Source: Maea johnstoni (taxonomy: Eukaryota > Annelida > Polychaeta > Spionida > Magelonidae). Taken from it: DNA of 64,000 bases. The notes under the pieces are model-generated. The model worked only from the letters and a program-made list of their open reading frames with translations. It did not search any database and was not told the DNA's origin. Position numbers and translations under genes: made by a program. The stretch is taken from assembly GCA_963942565.1 (NCBI GenBank), contig OZ012688.1, positions 22,707,723-22,771,722 of the forward strand. Direction: 5' to 3'. Below, in pieces: positions 1 through 11,528 of this stretch; the first letter of the stretch is position 1; each line of letters begins with the position of its first letter.

Positions 1-169
1 CCGGTACATGCTACCTTAAGAGATCTTTGCGCGTTTGAACAAAATAAAACATGGGCTAAAAATGAGATCATCACCAGGAAGGCAGAGGGCAATTATACCA
101 AAACCTCATCCATCCCACGAAAAATCCCAACCAAACTAGAAGCCACTTGATTGCAAATATTTTATTTAC

Positions 170-316
170 CATTGGGAATACCATTTGCAACCTGGCTTGA
201 TGATAACTGGTCCATGTGGACATTCATACCGTCTAGAACTATGCTCAGTTCCCCCGCCTTCACCGTCGAGCCCTTCGCGTCCAGGTTCAGCTCCACCTTG
301 TGGCTGAAGTTGGAAA
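170..316 (-). CDS. C2-domain exon (4th exon seen) of ITCH/WWP-like E3 ligase
   Basis: This internal exon ends the C2 domain of a NEDD4-family HECT E3 ubiquitin ligase. The acceptor is ...CCTTGTAG at 317-325 and the donor is G|GTAAAT at 170/169. It enters in phase 1 and leaves in phase 1, giving 48 codons. Visible residues include FSHKVELNL and GELSIVLDGMNV. The latter matches the GEL(T/S)(V/I)VLDGL segment that closes the C2 region of human WWP1 and ITCH (recalled family knowledge, not a search). After it comes a linker with VANGIPNGK. The following exons (WW repeats, HECT domain) would lie left of position 1. The donor is a weaker match than the others, but reading on past it meets a stop within two codons, so splicing is required. 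Confidence 0.85.
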
Positions 317-320
317 CTAC

Positions 321-454
321 AAGGAAATAGAGACTTTGATTAGTGGGAGAATGAAGGAAAAACACTAAAAAAACTTTCAGCTCATGGAAGGAAATAGAGA
401 CTTTGATTAGTGAGAGTATGAAGGAAAAACACTAGAAAAACTTCCAGCTCATGG
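321..454. repeat. 67-bp direct repeat, two copies
   Basis: 321-387 and 388-454 are tandem copies of a 67-bp unit with a few substitutions. They lie immediately upstream of the acceptor of the 170-316 exon, in intronic sequence. Confidence 0.85.
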
Positions 455-569
455 AATCACTGAACACTGCATCAGAGGTCCACTTGCAATTTCTTTCTTA
501 CCAGTCCAGCAGACTGAATTCTACCAGATTCTGTAGGACGTACTTATGGCAATTGTTGGGCTAATTAGT

Positions 570-754
570 CAGGGTTCGACTTTCCCAGGGGCCCAGGGGC
601 ATATGCCCCTAGATTTTGCTATGTGCCCCTAGATTTTCTAGTCTAGGGGCCCAAAAATAGTACGAAAAATAACCAGAAATCCTGTTTTTAACCACCAATT
701 TTTATCAAAAGACCTTTTTGGGCCCCTAGCCTGAAATCTAAGTGTCAGACCCTG
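570..754. mobile_element. CAGGG-ended MITE (5-bp duplication group), intron copy
   Basis: 185-bp element starting CAGGGTTCGACTTTCCC and ending GTGTCAGACCCTG, with a self-complementary GGGGCATATGCCCC core. Flanks are TTAGT/TTAAT, an aged 5-bp duplication. Other copies are at 13468-13654, 18028-18211, 23572-24076, 27113-27266, 44603-44774, 50127-50311, 57263-57444 and 61489-61667. Superfamily is uncertain: the terminus resembles hAT ends, but the duplications are 5 bp. Confidence 0.75.
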
Positions 755-1198
755 TTAATACTGTCAGATTGGATTCAAGGGTTGCATGGTGCTGCATGCT
801 GTGTTAGCATCAATCTTGATGTAAAGCCAATAAGCACAAGCGTGTTCAGTGACTGAAAACTGAGTGGATAATTCTGTAGTAACACTTCTCTATTAGTGTA
901 ATTATTAATTTCTTGAGATTTTAGGGTTGTACATTATTTGCAACTAGTCCCTCAGAAGGGCAAATGTTGGATCTTGCCCTTCCAAGGCATGAACCTGCAG
1001 GAAACTGGAAAGTTTATCTCTGTTGCATTTCTCTGTTCTGATCTCTATCATTTAATTCATGTCTAGGTGTCAGTTTCCTAAGGCCAACATAGATAGCACT
1101 AGCAGTGAAAAACCTCATGATGGTAACCTAGTGAGAAAGTGCAGAACTAAATCAAGTTAAACTCGCCCTCAAGTTAAACTCAGCTATTCAGTACTCAC

Positions 1199-1323
1199 AT
1201 CTTCCGTTGTGTTCTCTGAGAAGCCTGTGCAGGCTCAGCGTGGCATTGCCCACCAGAACATCTGACTTGATAGAGAAATGGTTGAACACCTTGAAATCCA
1301 ACTTGGAATTGGGAGTCACCAGG
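1199..1323 (-). CDS. C2-domain exon (3rd exon seen) of ITCH/WWP-like E3 ligase
   Basis: Middle C2 exon of 125 nt. The acceptor is a pyrimidine tract ending TTTTTTCAG (to 1324) and the donor is T|GTGAGT (1199/1198). It enters in phase 2 and leaves in phase 1, which fits the exons on both sides exactly. The 41 full codons include VTPNSKLDFKVFNHF and SDVLVGNATLSL, matching family sequences of the type VTPxxxLxFxVWSHxTLKxDxLLGKAT. In WWP1/ITCH the aromatic pair is usually W-S-H; here it is F-N-H. Decayed partial copies of this exon lie directly upstream (see 1381-1527). The C2 domain of this family directs the ligase to membranes and takes part in autoinhibition (established knowledge). Confidence 0.9.
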
Positions 1324-1380
1324 CTGAAAAAATGAAAGAAGGTAATAAGACAATAGGAACAAGACAGGCTATCAACTTGG

Positions 1381-1527
1381 ACAGAGAAATGGTTGTACAC
1401 CAAGAAATCTCACTTGGAAGTGGTAGTCACCGGGCAGTAAATAAGAGAGGATGAGACAGTAGGCTCAGGACTGTGATACCAAGAGTTGTCTTTGATAGAG
1501 AAATGGCTGGACAACTTGAATTACAGG
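1381..1527 (-). pseudogene. Two decayed partial copies of the C2 exon
   Basis: Sequence upstream of the real exon (1199-1323) repeats it twice in the same orientation. 1381-1437 matches about 57 bp including the acceptor side; on the minus strand it reads TSKVRFLVYNHFSV, against NSKLDFKVFNHFSI in the real exon. 1493-1527 matches about 30 bp. The first relic has lost its acceptor (TGCCCG where the real exon has TTTCAG), so it should not be spliced in. Tandem exon duplication followed by decay is the simplest explanation. Confidence 0.6.
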
Positions 1528-1835
1528 GGCTTGGCTGCCTTTGTGTCCAGCGTGTCATTTGGACACACAGAACACTGTTTTTTGACAGTTTGGACACCCA
1601 AAAGTTAATGTCAGAATTTGCTGATGATGACTTTCCTTAGAAGATAGAGGATGTAGAAGCTGTAGTGTCACGTTTATAAGACACACAAAGCAGTAACTGG
1701 CCTAAAAAAGCAAAATCTTCAAATATATAGGGTTTATTCTATTAGTAGTATGTACTTTGTACCACGCTTTGGACACGCAAAAGTCTATGAAACCTCTATT
1801 TGGACACCCTGTTTCGAAATATTGGCTAAGACCAA
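1524..1835. mobile_element. hAT-type MITE (CAGGGGCTTAGC family)
   Basis: Starts CAGGGGCTTGGCTGCC and ends ATTGGCTAAGACCA. The copies at 16945-17257 and 42625-42936 have clear 8-bp target duplications. The flanks here are decayed, so this is probably an older insertion. It abuts the decayed C2-exon relics. Confidence 0.7.
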
Positions 1836-2824
1836 ATTCTAATTAATAGTCACCTGTTGACGTTAAATCTACCACAGGTTCAGTGGGGAAAAAAGGCATG
1901 TCAGTGGTTAAAAACAATGATTTCTGTGAGGGCAGGTTGGACTTATGAGATGAGACAATTGGGCAATAGTAGGAATCGAGAATTAATTTGGCAGCAACAT
2001 CCACAGCGCCCAAAAAGGCCAGACTATTCTGGGGATATCTTTATGAGAAAACACTGTTTAGCCCATACAAGCCTGCAGCGCCAAATACTCTTACAAAACC
2101 AATTTTTAGGAACTATTTGAAGATGAAATGTTGATCAGAAACTAACTAGAAACTCTCCTTCAAATGATTTTCCAGTTAATCAATTAATCCAATTAATTCA
2201 GAAGTTTTATTTTCATAAGTATCAATTCCAGAGAACACTTGTCAAGGAGTTCTCCAAGTAAGATTGGGTTAAAATGTTTGAGGGAAAATCTTAATCGGTA
2301 CCTTTCACTTAACTCTATTTCAAATATTTGAAAATTAGTGCTTCATGCAGCAAATGCATTGGCATTTTGTGTAATTGCTATGTATCAATGTCAATATTGA
2401 AACAGATGAAAGGAAAATTGCCTTTAATAAACTTTTTTCAGAATTCCAGGACACAAATCATTTGGGTATGCATACGTGTATCTAACAAAGATTTGGGTTT
2501 CCTAATTACACCCAAACGCACTGCTGACTTAGAACTTCCTCCATGAAAGTGTCAAGGCCTGACTTGGTCACATGATAGCAGCACGATTCCCTGAGTCACA
2601 CATATGTATTTATGTACCTATGTACCTTAGATACTAGAGAGTTCTGATGTACCTTGTTTTTGCACTCAGCACTATACATAACAGGTTAGGTAAAGCTTGA
2701 CCTAGATATGCACTCGCACGTCTAATATGGCTCCAGTATAGTACACACATATACACAATGGGTGCACCCTTATATATAAGTGGCCTGCAGATTGGTATCA
2801 AATCTTTATTTCCATCCTCACTTA

Positions 2825-3069
2825 CAGGGTATTAGCCAGGATTTAGGAACTGGGTGCCTGAAATTAGAAATTCTAAAACTACAGGGCTTCATTTTTTTCA
2901 AGGGAGACCAATATCATGGGAATCATACTCAGGTCTAAAAAGTTAATTAAATGTGTGAAATGAACATTCTAAGAAATTACTCACCAAAGATATTTAGGTG
3001 TCCTGAGGGGATATTCTGAGGCTTCGGGTGTCCAAATGACACTCAGTCACCCTGCTGGCTAAGACTATG
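2825..3069. mobile_element. hAT-type MITE (TCTTAGCCAGGATT family), worn copy
   Basis: Begins CAGGGTATTAGCCAGG and ends CTGGCTAAGACTATG. It is related to 23631-23944 and 52338-52652. No clean target duplication is left. Its right end passes directly into the ATGT microsatellite. Confidence 0.6.
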
Positions 3070-3529
3070 TATGTGTATATATGTGTGAGTATGTATGTCT
3101 GTTATGTTATAAATGTATGTTAGTATGTATGTGTGCGTGTATGCATGCATGTATGTATGTATGTATGTATGTATGTATGTATTTATGTATGTATGTATGT
3201 ATGTATGTATGTATGTATGTATGTATGTATGTATGTATGTATGTATGTATGTTTGTATGTGTGCATGTATGTATGTATGTATGTATGTATGTATGTATGT
3301 ATGTATGTATGTATGTATGCATGTTTGTATGTGTGCATGTATGTATGTATGTATGTATGTATGTATGTATGTATGTATGTATGTATGTATGTATGTATGT
3401 TTGTATGTGTGCATGTATGTATGTATGTATGTATGTATGTATGTATGTATGTATGTATGTATGTATGTATGTATGTATGTATGTATGTATGCAAGCATGC
3501 ATATATATATATAAAATATATATATATAT

Positions 3530-3620
<91 letters not shown>
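3066..3620. repeat. (ATGT)n followed by (TA)n microsatellite
   Basis: About 430 bp of ATGT tetranucleotide with a few variants (a recurring TTTGTATGTGTGCATG block suggests higher-order copying). About 110 bp of TA follows. Long ORFs through it on both strands (YIHT / MYVC repeats) are artefacts of the tetranucleotide. Confidence 0.98.
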
Positions 3621-3623
<3 letters not shown>

Positions 3624-4474
3624 TGTGTGTGTGTGTATGTGTAAGGGCTTGTGTGTACCTTAAATTCCCCATTTTCATGGTTTAAGGGTGACCCCTGTTT
3701 ATAGGTTACACTAATCTACATTTAAAATATCTGTCAGCCAAATATAACCCTTTACTCCTCTAACAATGCACAGCCTAAACCCCTAAACCTGCACTGAGAG
3801 AGCAGTGGCCAGGTCGTTAAGCAAACCTGACAAACAAATCAGAATGAAGGAAATAAAGTACATTCATTCATTAATTTATATGTATTCCATCTTTGAATTT
3901 CTTTGATGAAGGCCCTTTTCAAATAGGGCCAGACATTTTTAGAAAATGAACAATATTGGCCTGGTCTTATCAGAATAGGCTCTTAATTTAAGAATCAGGC
4001 ACTACTCAGGAGAATGAGGGAGTGGAAGGGGGAGTTTGAGTTAATTTCTGTAGGTTAGTTCTCTTGCTGGCCCCAATCACAGGCAAGCATTTCCGCCCGT
4101 TTAATGTGAGCTCTCTAACATTATGAGCAATTTACTCTACTAGTTTCTATACCCATCCTTTGAGCCCTCAAACATTGTGAAATGTTTTGCCCAATTAGTT
4201 TTCCCATCTAGAATCTAATTACCTGATTCGGGAGGCGAATCTCATCAGACCTCATTGTAGGTTCAGTGCCACATTGCACTTTCGCTATAGGTCATTTTAA
4301 CAGCTTTTGGGTGAGGGTTTAAGGATAATAACTCTTTGGAATAATCTTGTTGGCGTTAACTTTTTAAGAATTTCAATAAAGATTATGCACAGCAAATAGG
4401 TGAAGGACAGGCTTGAGAATTTGTCAAAAAAATAAATGGATTTTTAGAAATCAAGAAAATATGCTCTTCTTTAC

Positions 4475-4678
4475 CCTCATGCTGCTTGTGACTAATTTGG
4501 CCAATACAAAACGATGCAAAAAAACTTAAAGATGACTGAAACCCTGGCACACGGGTACTCATCAAACAGTGCTCTGTGAGAGCTATCCAATAAATACCAT
4601 CATGACAGGGTTTAGATGGTTTTCAAAAATCGTTGCGTTCTTGTACTTTGGACGAAACTAGCCTCAGCATTAGAAGGG
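4475..4678. mobile_element. TTAA-type (piggyBac-like) MITE, worn copy
   Basis: About 204 bp starting CCCTCATGCTGC and ending GCATTAGAAGGG. The right flank is TTAA; the left is TTAC. Same family as 10053-10259, 26164-26368 and 59523-59727. Confidence 0.65.
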
Positions 4679-6227
4679 TTAATACACCTTACAACATCTT
4701 AAATTCTGAATGATGCACCTAAGTTTTCAAAATGGATTTCATTCACAACATGCGCGAAAATAAAATCAATCATGAGGTTTAATTGGCTCAGCTACCCTGG
4801 TGTCCAAAGGTCTGATTCACAACAGGGCAATTCCAGCTTGTAACATTGGATGGATTAAGTTAACCTCAAATTGCGTCTGGTAACTCTGCTAAAATATGGT
4901 TGCCCAGACATTAGGGGTTCTTTCAAACCACACTTGAATGTCAGAATAGCAGGTGCGGTTGTATGATCTCAAGAGTTAAAATAATCAAACAAAATAACAG
5001 GGTTAATATATACATGTACTGTATTAAAACTACATTTACCTAAAATTTGCTTTTAACCAGAGGCTTGGAGAGAGTTAATTACACATGGCAATGTGCGTGT
5101 GATTGTTGGGGAGTGAAAATGGTTGCACAAATTAAGAGGCCAGTTAGAGAATAAATGTATAGGGTCGTCTGAGCATTAGAACAGTGAAACCAGACAGCAA
5201 TTAACCTAACATCCACTATTTCTTAATATTTCAACAAAGACTTAGAGAGAGTTGGCAATGCAAGATATATCACCTAGTCACTGACTTCCTAGAACATCCA
5301 AGGATTTTTTTTAGGAAATTCTGATATTCTAATCTTGATTTGGAAACTCCAAAGAGAATCCTGCACGTAGTAGGAGTCACTTACAAAAACTCTAGTAGCT
5401 AGCTAAGGAGGTGATGGAGTGCTGCAGTGAGAGGAGGCAGATGTGTGACTAATATAGGTGCTGTGACCCAGTCACATCACCACATGCTCTTTACATAGGT
5501 AATAATGACGCACAACAACAAACAAAATGCTATCTATCTGTCTCCCACACAGAGCACCTCTCTTGGTGCAAGCAGGATGAACAGTGCTACCAGCACTATT
5601 CACTATCAATAGTATACCCCAGACTCAATTTTTACACTTTTACTTTCGAAAAGAGTAAAAGAATATATATCATCTTATTTTTGTATCAATTCACCTATTC
5701 TGCAAATAACCTTATAGACATACACAAGTGACAACAATGCACACCTTTTTATGTAACATATTTTAAGAAAACTTTACCTAAAATTCCCTGTAGATAGTAC
5801 AATTTACTCAGAGGATGGCATGGGAACCCCTATTTTAAATGACTATAGAAAGAGCATGATTGAAGGAATCTATATGCAAATTTTGGAGAAGCCAGAAGTC
5901 AATGAATATATGTCTTTATTGTACTTCTCAATTGAAGATTTTCCAGCCAATATATACATTGTATTGGCTAAAAACTCCATAAGACCATAACCCTGTTAGT
6001 AACGTTATCTGGAACCCTCACTATAAGCTTGAACAACAAGAAAGTTGGATGGACTGGTAGTCAGCAGATCTCCCTGCTTAGCCAATTGTTTCTAGAACAT
6101 CCCAATGAAGCTCTTTTCGCTTACAAGTGCAAGCATCAGTAGCTGTGCTATGAGTTGAGCCTCATGTAGATACATAGCCTGATTCTCAGGCAGAGTTAGG
6201 TATCCTACCCCTACCACTGGGTGTTAA

Positions 6228-6449
6228 CCCATTTACACTCAGAGCGGCCAAAAGAGGCCTGACGATTTTGGAATTACTTTCCTTGCAAAAGCACTTTTTT
6301 GAAAACATTTCAAGGAGAAATTTTGATCAGAAGATAAACAACAACTCTCCTTGAAATATTTCGCAAACTTTCGTTTTATTCTCAAGTCATTACCAAAAGT
6401 ATGAAAGTAGCAGACGATATTTCTGGAGGAACTCTTAAGTGTGAATGGG
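6228..6449. mobile_element. TTAA-type (piggyBac-like) MITE, 222 bp
   Basis: Bounded by TTAA at 6224-6227 and 6450-6453. Inverted ends are CCCATTTACACTCAGAG and CTTAAGTGTGAATGGG. It has the same length as the copy at 16123-16344. TTAA target sites with CCC-starting ends are the piggyBac signature; no transposase is present. Confidence 0.75.
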
Positions 6450-6651
6450 TTAAGTAGGTTTCATGTCTCTCGCACAGTTTTAATGAGTTGCTGTTCATTA
6501 CCATAGACAGCTAAAGTGTGTCCACTGTGAGGATTAATTCAGAACTAAACCTGGGGTGAAATCAACTCAGGTTAGATCAGTGAGCCTGAGGAAAGAGCCA
6601 GTTAACACAGACTTGTAGCAAGTCTAGTAGATACACTGTAGTGTGCTACTA

Positions 6652-7665
6652 CCGTAAATTCTCGCAAATCTCGGCAGCCCTAGGAAACTCGGCAACTATA
6701 ATTCATCTACAAAATAATTACTGGGGAATTTCGCCCACCCCCGATTCATCCAGGGACACATTTCACCAAAAGCCAGCCACCAAGTAAATTTCATTGATAT
6801 AAGAAAAAAACCATTTAGATTTCCAAAGTTTGTGATTGATTTTAGATTATTAACGATTGTTTCTAGTGCCCATATCCGCCAAAAGACGATCGGTGCGAAA
6901 CCGGAAGTGGGTATCGTATTTTTGCGTGTAGAGTGGAATACAGCTTGGGCAGCGCCATTTCGAAATAAGACTTGTCAAGCTCAACAAGTATAATATTCAA
7001 TGCATAATTGGCTTGCAGCAGCAAGAATAAACAAGTTAACAACATACAAGGGAGGCAAGTTACTTTACAAATATATATAGCAGAGGAAAGTCAGGTAGGT
7101 GGACAATAATGATTTTGTGGGGGAAAATTGTGTTCTTGTTCACGAAGTTAGCGATCGATTTTACATCTAGCTTTCGTTTCAATTCAATTGACAATTGATA
7201 ATATCGGCCACAGTGAAAGACATGTTTAAACTTACAAAGTTTCCGATTGATTTTAAATTATAAATTAACATTTCTAGTGTCCCTATATCTGCCAAAACAC
7301 ACCGGCTCCGAAACCATTTTGGACTTGTTGGACTTGTCAACCATGCGTAATTGGTGTGGGCAGCAATAATAAACATAAACAATAAACAATAGTAAACAAC
7401 ATACAAGGGAGGCACGATACTTTATCAGTATATATAGCAGAGGAATGACAAGTCAGGTAGGTGGACAATAATGATTTTGTAGGGGAAAATTGTGTACAAA
7501 GTTAGCGATCGATTTTCCATCTAGCTTTTGTTTCAATTGATAAATTCTGTGAATTTCGGCCACAGTGCCTGAGCTTTGATCGCTATTTTCAGAAAATTCT
7601 GGCCACCATCAGCCAACGAAAATTGTAATTAATAAAAAGTGTCCGAGATTTGCGAGAATTTACGG
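6652..7665. mobile_element. Non-autonomous TA-flanked element with 24-bp inverted ends
   Basis: 1,014 bp. The left end CCGTAAATTCTCGCAAATCT and its exact inverse on the right lie between TA dinucleotides (6650-6651, 7666-7667), as in Tc1/mariner-type elements. The interior repeats a segment of about 75 bp twice (around 7061-7137 and 7420-7500). No transposase is visible; the minus-strand ORFs inside (6863-7045, 7179-7415) have no recognisable motif. A worn relative without its right end lies at about 12757-13135 (A) and 43894-44275 (B). Confidence 0.7.
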
Positions 7666-8573
7666 TAATACACTGACTCAGTCCAGATCATAGCACGCCA
7701 CTCAAAGATTTACATCACATACAGGCCAGGCTGTCATATCTATTTTTTCTGTCTCTTAGGTTTTCCTGATCAAGGTGGCAAGAGTGGCCAGATTAGTATA
7801 CATTTATCTCACCAGGTGAATACAGGACTTTATTTGGGTCTGACACTACAGATAGGACCATATGATGCCATCTATCTGCCAATGCTGATACTACACCATA
7901 CTGGTTGTTCAACTCAGAAGGAAATGCTAGCTTTTCAGGGAAACTGACTGGTCCAGTAGCATGAAACACAGCACATACGCATAAGGTCTCACCTCATAAT
8001 GCCCAGCTAAGTTCTTTAGATCAAGCACTGACCAGAGTAGTACTGATACCTGACATCTCATCTCGCAAGGGGCACACCCTATATGGCTTGCTCAATGGTA
8101 AGCATACTTGCTCAGAGTTTTATTTCAGAAGAAAAAAACTTAATATGATATTATTAGTATGTGGCTTTTTATGCAAAAAAGTGAGTACAATGTGTAGTTC
8201 TTGGTATAGCCACCAGAAATCTCCCTACATACCCATAACAAGCCTGTATGGCTAAAAGATTAAAGTACTGGCCTGTAACGGGCCCTATTACTGGCACATC
8301 CTCTATGGGCCCACAGGGTGGTTACACATACATGTAATAATCCCGCAACAGCCCGTTAAAAAAACAAGCCTGTACAGGCCTATGAACTTTTCTCTGTGTA
8401 TAAATAGTACTAAAAACGGATTTGGTAAAGATTTTCTCAGGGTGTCAATTCCAAGAAAGTATTAGGAAAATCTTATTTCAATAATATAAATGCTAGGCTT
8501 TGGATTAAATATACTAGTTATGTTCTAAAAAGGTAGAAACATGTTTATGAATCCTAGGAGTTCCTTAGTATTC

Positions 8574-8620
8574 CCAGCTCCATTTGGTGAGGTACACCAT
8601 TCATTACCAAATGAAGCTGG
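8574..8620. repeat. Short intronic inverted repeat
   Basis: 15-bp arms, CCAGCTCCATTTGGT and ACCAAATGAAGCTGG, with one mismatch and a 17-bp loop, about 100 bp downstream (in gene sense) of the C2 exon donor at 8723. Confidence 0.7.
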
Positions 8621-8722
8621 AAATACCCAGATAATCCTAGGATAATGCTAGGAAAATACCAAGAATCCCCAGGATTTCCCAGGTAAGTTTGGCAAGGGAC
8701 AATTCCACAGAGGTCTACTCAC

Positions 8723-8870
8723 ACTGTGAAATGCTCATTCCATGTAGGGTTCCAGGATTTCTTGATGACTTCTGTTTTTCGTGGGGGTTGACCGTCCACA
8801 CTGAGCTCCATGTACGGGTCTGCCTTGCTGCTGAAGAATCCATTCCCACCAGTCAGCTTAGCTCCAGCAA
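8723..8870 (-). CDS. C2-domain exon (2nd exon seen) of ITCH/WWP-like E3 ligase
   Basis: First C2 exon, 148 nt. The acceptor is TTATTTCAG (ending 8871) and the donor is GT|GTGAGT (8723/8722). It is entered in phase 1: the last A of the start-codon exon plus TT makes Ile. It leaves in phase 2. Visible residues are AGAKLTGGNGFFSSKADPYM, ELSVDGQPPRKTE and SWNPTWNEHFTV. The pattern AKL..., DPY, VDGQ..KTE and NPxWNExFTV is diagnostic of the NEDD4/ITCH/WWP C2 fold. The Asp in ADPY is a typical calcium-loop residue that vertebrate WWP1/ITCH lack. It is flanked by introns of about 7.4 kb (downstream) and 3.7 kb (upstream). Confidence 0.92.
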
Positions 8871-10052
8871 CTGAAATAATACATCGCCAGAATAAGGGTG
8901 GCATTTATCAGGTGCAATCAGCTACAAACATCCAAGAATCCAGTGATGCAAGTAGCTGCTAGCAACCAGGAGACAGGACCCAAAGGGCTAGCTACCAAGC
9001 TGGGATTTTAGTAGCCCTGCCAAATTATTGGTGACTACAGATTCTCATGCTATCTCGAAGCCGAACACATGTTCGATTTCAGATATCATAAATCACTTCC
9101 TTACATTGACTGTGAAGCAAATCATAATTAATGCTGTTTAATGGAAGGCAGGCCATTGTGAGCTCATATAAGAATAGGAACAAGAGCTTTGCAGTATTAT
9201 ATCAGACCAAAACAGGTTATCAGTATGAGGTGTTCACACCCATGAAGTGCTTTTGATGGGAGATTTCACTGTAGTTGTTTCCACCTAAAAATTTGAAAAG
9301 ATTACATTCTATTTGAAAAGATTTTTGAGGCATCAAGTCCACATGCTGACGGGAATTGTTCCAAAAACAGAATGTCTCCCTTGTTAAGGAGAGAGATAAT
9401 TATTGCTCATTTTGAAAACCCAGTTAATCCTCACTAAGAATTAGCTGATATCTGTTCTGTTCTGCACTATAAGTGATCAGTATGAGTGAGTGCAGGAAAG
9501 GATTAACAACTAGTGTGCTTCCTCTCTGAGGCTCGAAGCAAGGCAAGTTCCCAGTGGAGCCAACGGGGCGGTTTCCGCGTCTTCTCTCCTCCACTACACA
9601 CATGGGACCCTTCCAAATCAATCATAACCATCTTCTCTGCCTGACCCCGCTGCCTGAACATAACCGGCAAGATCAGAGATCACCCACCAGATGAGAGCTT
9701 ATCGATGATCATTTTTGCCCCAGGTCCAAAATTGCCAACTTGATTTTTTGTTTGTTTTTCACCCAGAGAGCGGAATTACTTTGCTGCAGACAAGCTGCAT
9801 TGAGTTTTGGATGAAGCCGCTGTGGTGGAAAGCCAACAATTGATCAGCTAACCCAAGTTGACCATATTCTGTTGATATGGGTATTCACTTGATCTCTTTC
9901 ATGTCTGGAGATCTATGCTGCTTTAGAAAACCACATTTTAGTCAGGCATAAACTTCACAATTATTTGAGGGAAAAGTGTAGTTTGAGTTTTAATCAACAT
10001 TTCTCCATTAAATATTTTCTTCAGAATGATATTTTGAGAGATATCACCTTAA

Positions 10053-10259
10053 CCCTTATGCTGCTGGTAGCTAATTTGGCCAATACAAAATGAGGTAAAA
10101 ACCCTGAAAAATTAGTGAAACCCTGAAATATGGGTACTCATCTGAGAGCACTCAACAAGAGCTTTCCAATGAATACCAACATGGCAGGGATTAGATGGTT
10201 TTCAAAAATCTTTGCGTCCATGTGCTTTGGACGAAAGTAGCCTTGCAGCATTAGAAGGG
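10053..10259. mobile_element. TTAA-type (piggyBac-like) MITE
   Basis: 207 bp. TTAA at 10049-10052 on the left, CTAA on the right (one change). Ends are CCCTTATGCTGC and GCATTAGAAGGG. Confidence 0.7.
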
Positions 10260-10903
10260 CTAATCAGTATAGGTTCTAGTCCGACTGATATAAGATCTCT
10301 AGGACAACCAATAAATGTCTGGAAGAAATCCTACATCTTCCCCCTAAATTCTTATTCCATTTAAAATCCTCCCCCTTAATTCTCAGTATATATGGACCTT
10401 ATCCCCAAGTTTTGAGCTGAATTATCAATTTATTGAAAACAAATTGTAATATGACTGGAGTTTTCCATTGTTGGAGTTGAAGACAACAAAAACCAGTTCC
10501 TGTTAGCCAAGCAGAACCCAGTTTACAAATAGCATGTGTGTGTGAGCAGCCAATCAAATTGCCAGTTAGATCTTTTTAAATAGGTAGGCATGAAATGTTA
10601 CCTGACTCACTTCAGCAAGTCACAACGCATTGCCTTTGTCCGTTTTTTAACCTGTTTAGGAGCTAAAAATGACTTAACAAATGAGTGATGCCATTTTATT
10701 ATAGAAACTGCTCCTAGCTGAGCAGTGTTTGTTGTGTTACACATCATGGGTGGCCATTGACGTGCTTGTAAAAACCACTTGACAAGCCCATGAATGTTTA
10801 CGCAACAAACACCACTCAGCTATTATCTGTTCCAATAACCATCATCCCTCATAGTGGTTTGAACAAGTGTATCTTGTTCCTCAACTAAAACTCTGCTCTT
10901 TAA

Positions 10904-11126
10904 CCCATTAATGCTCACAGCGGCCAAAAGCAGCTTGACAATTTTGCTGAAATCTTTCAGCCAAAAGCGTAATTGGTGAAATATTTGAAGGGGAAATGTT
11001 GATCAGAATGTTACCTACAACTCCCCTTCAAAAAATTTCTGGAATCATTGTAAATTCCAAAGTTATTGTCAAAGGTAGCATAGATCCAGACGACAATTGC
11101 CGAAAGAACTCCTAAGCATTAATGGG
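10904..11126. mobile_element. TTAA-type (piggyBac-like) MITE, 223 bp
   Basis: TTAA at 10900-10903 and 11127-11130; ends CCCATTAATGCTC and GCATTAATGGG. A diverged member of the 222-bp family at 6228 and 16123. It lies just outside the left edge of the duplicated block. Confidence 0.75.
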
Positions 11127-11528
11127 TTAAGTTGTCCAGTGTTCACCTGGAGTGCTCACCAGATGAACTTCAACAACATATAATTGCTGCAAGTAAGCAG
11201 TTATTAAACTGAAATGTCAGTATTACCCCTCAGATACAAATGTCTCTCCCAATTCAATGTACTACCATAAAAAGGATCCCTGAAAATTTGAAAAGATTTT
11301 ATTTAATGTTTTTGGCGATAGCTTGCAGGCAAGCTAGTCTGGACCAGAAATTTGGATGAAACTTCCAATTATATGCCCATAAAATGAAATTTGAAAAGAT
11401 TTCATTGAATGTTTTTTTTAGACAAGTCTGGACACGGACGAGATCAGTGAACAATATGTCTCCCCTGATACTGGGGAGGAGACATAGTAGAAGTCACCTG
11501 TAGAACTAGCCTCGGGGAACGTGGGTAT

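Larger units (their letters stand above)
1324..8722 (-). other. Intron between C2 exons 8723-8870 and 1199-1323
   Basis: About 7.4 kb of intron. It holds the exon relics, MITEs (1524-1835, 2825-3069, 4475-4678, 6228-6449, 6652-7665), the ATGT/TA microsatellite (3066-3620) and a short hairpin (8574-8620). I see no coding sequence in 3640-4470, 4680-6220 or 7670-8570; the ORFs there are short and without recognisable motifs. Confidence 0.75.

Noticed and set aside
3043-3678. Long overlapping ORFs on both strands (YIHT / MYVC repeats)
   Set aside because: They are translations of the ATGT and TA microsatellites. All frames stay open because the repeat lacks stops.
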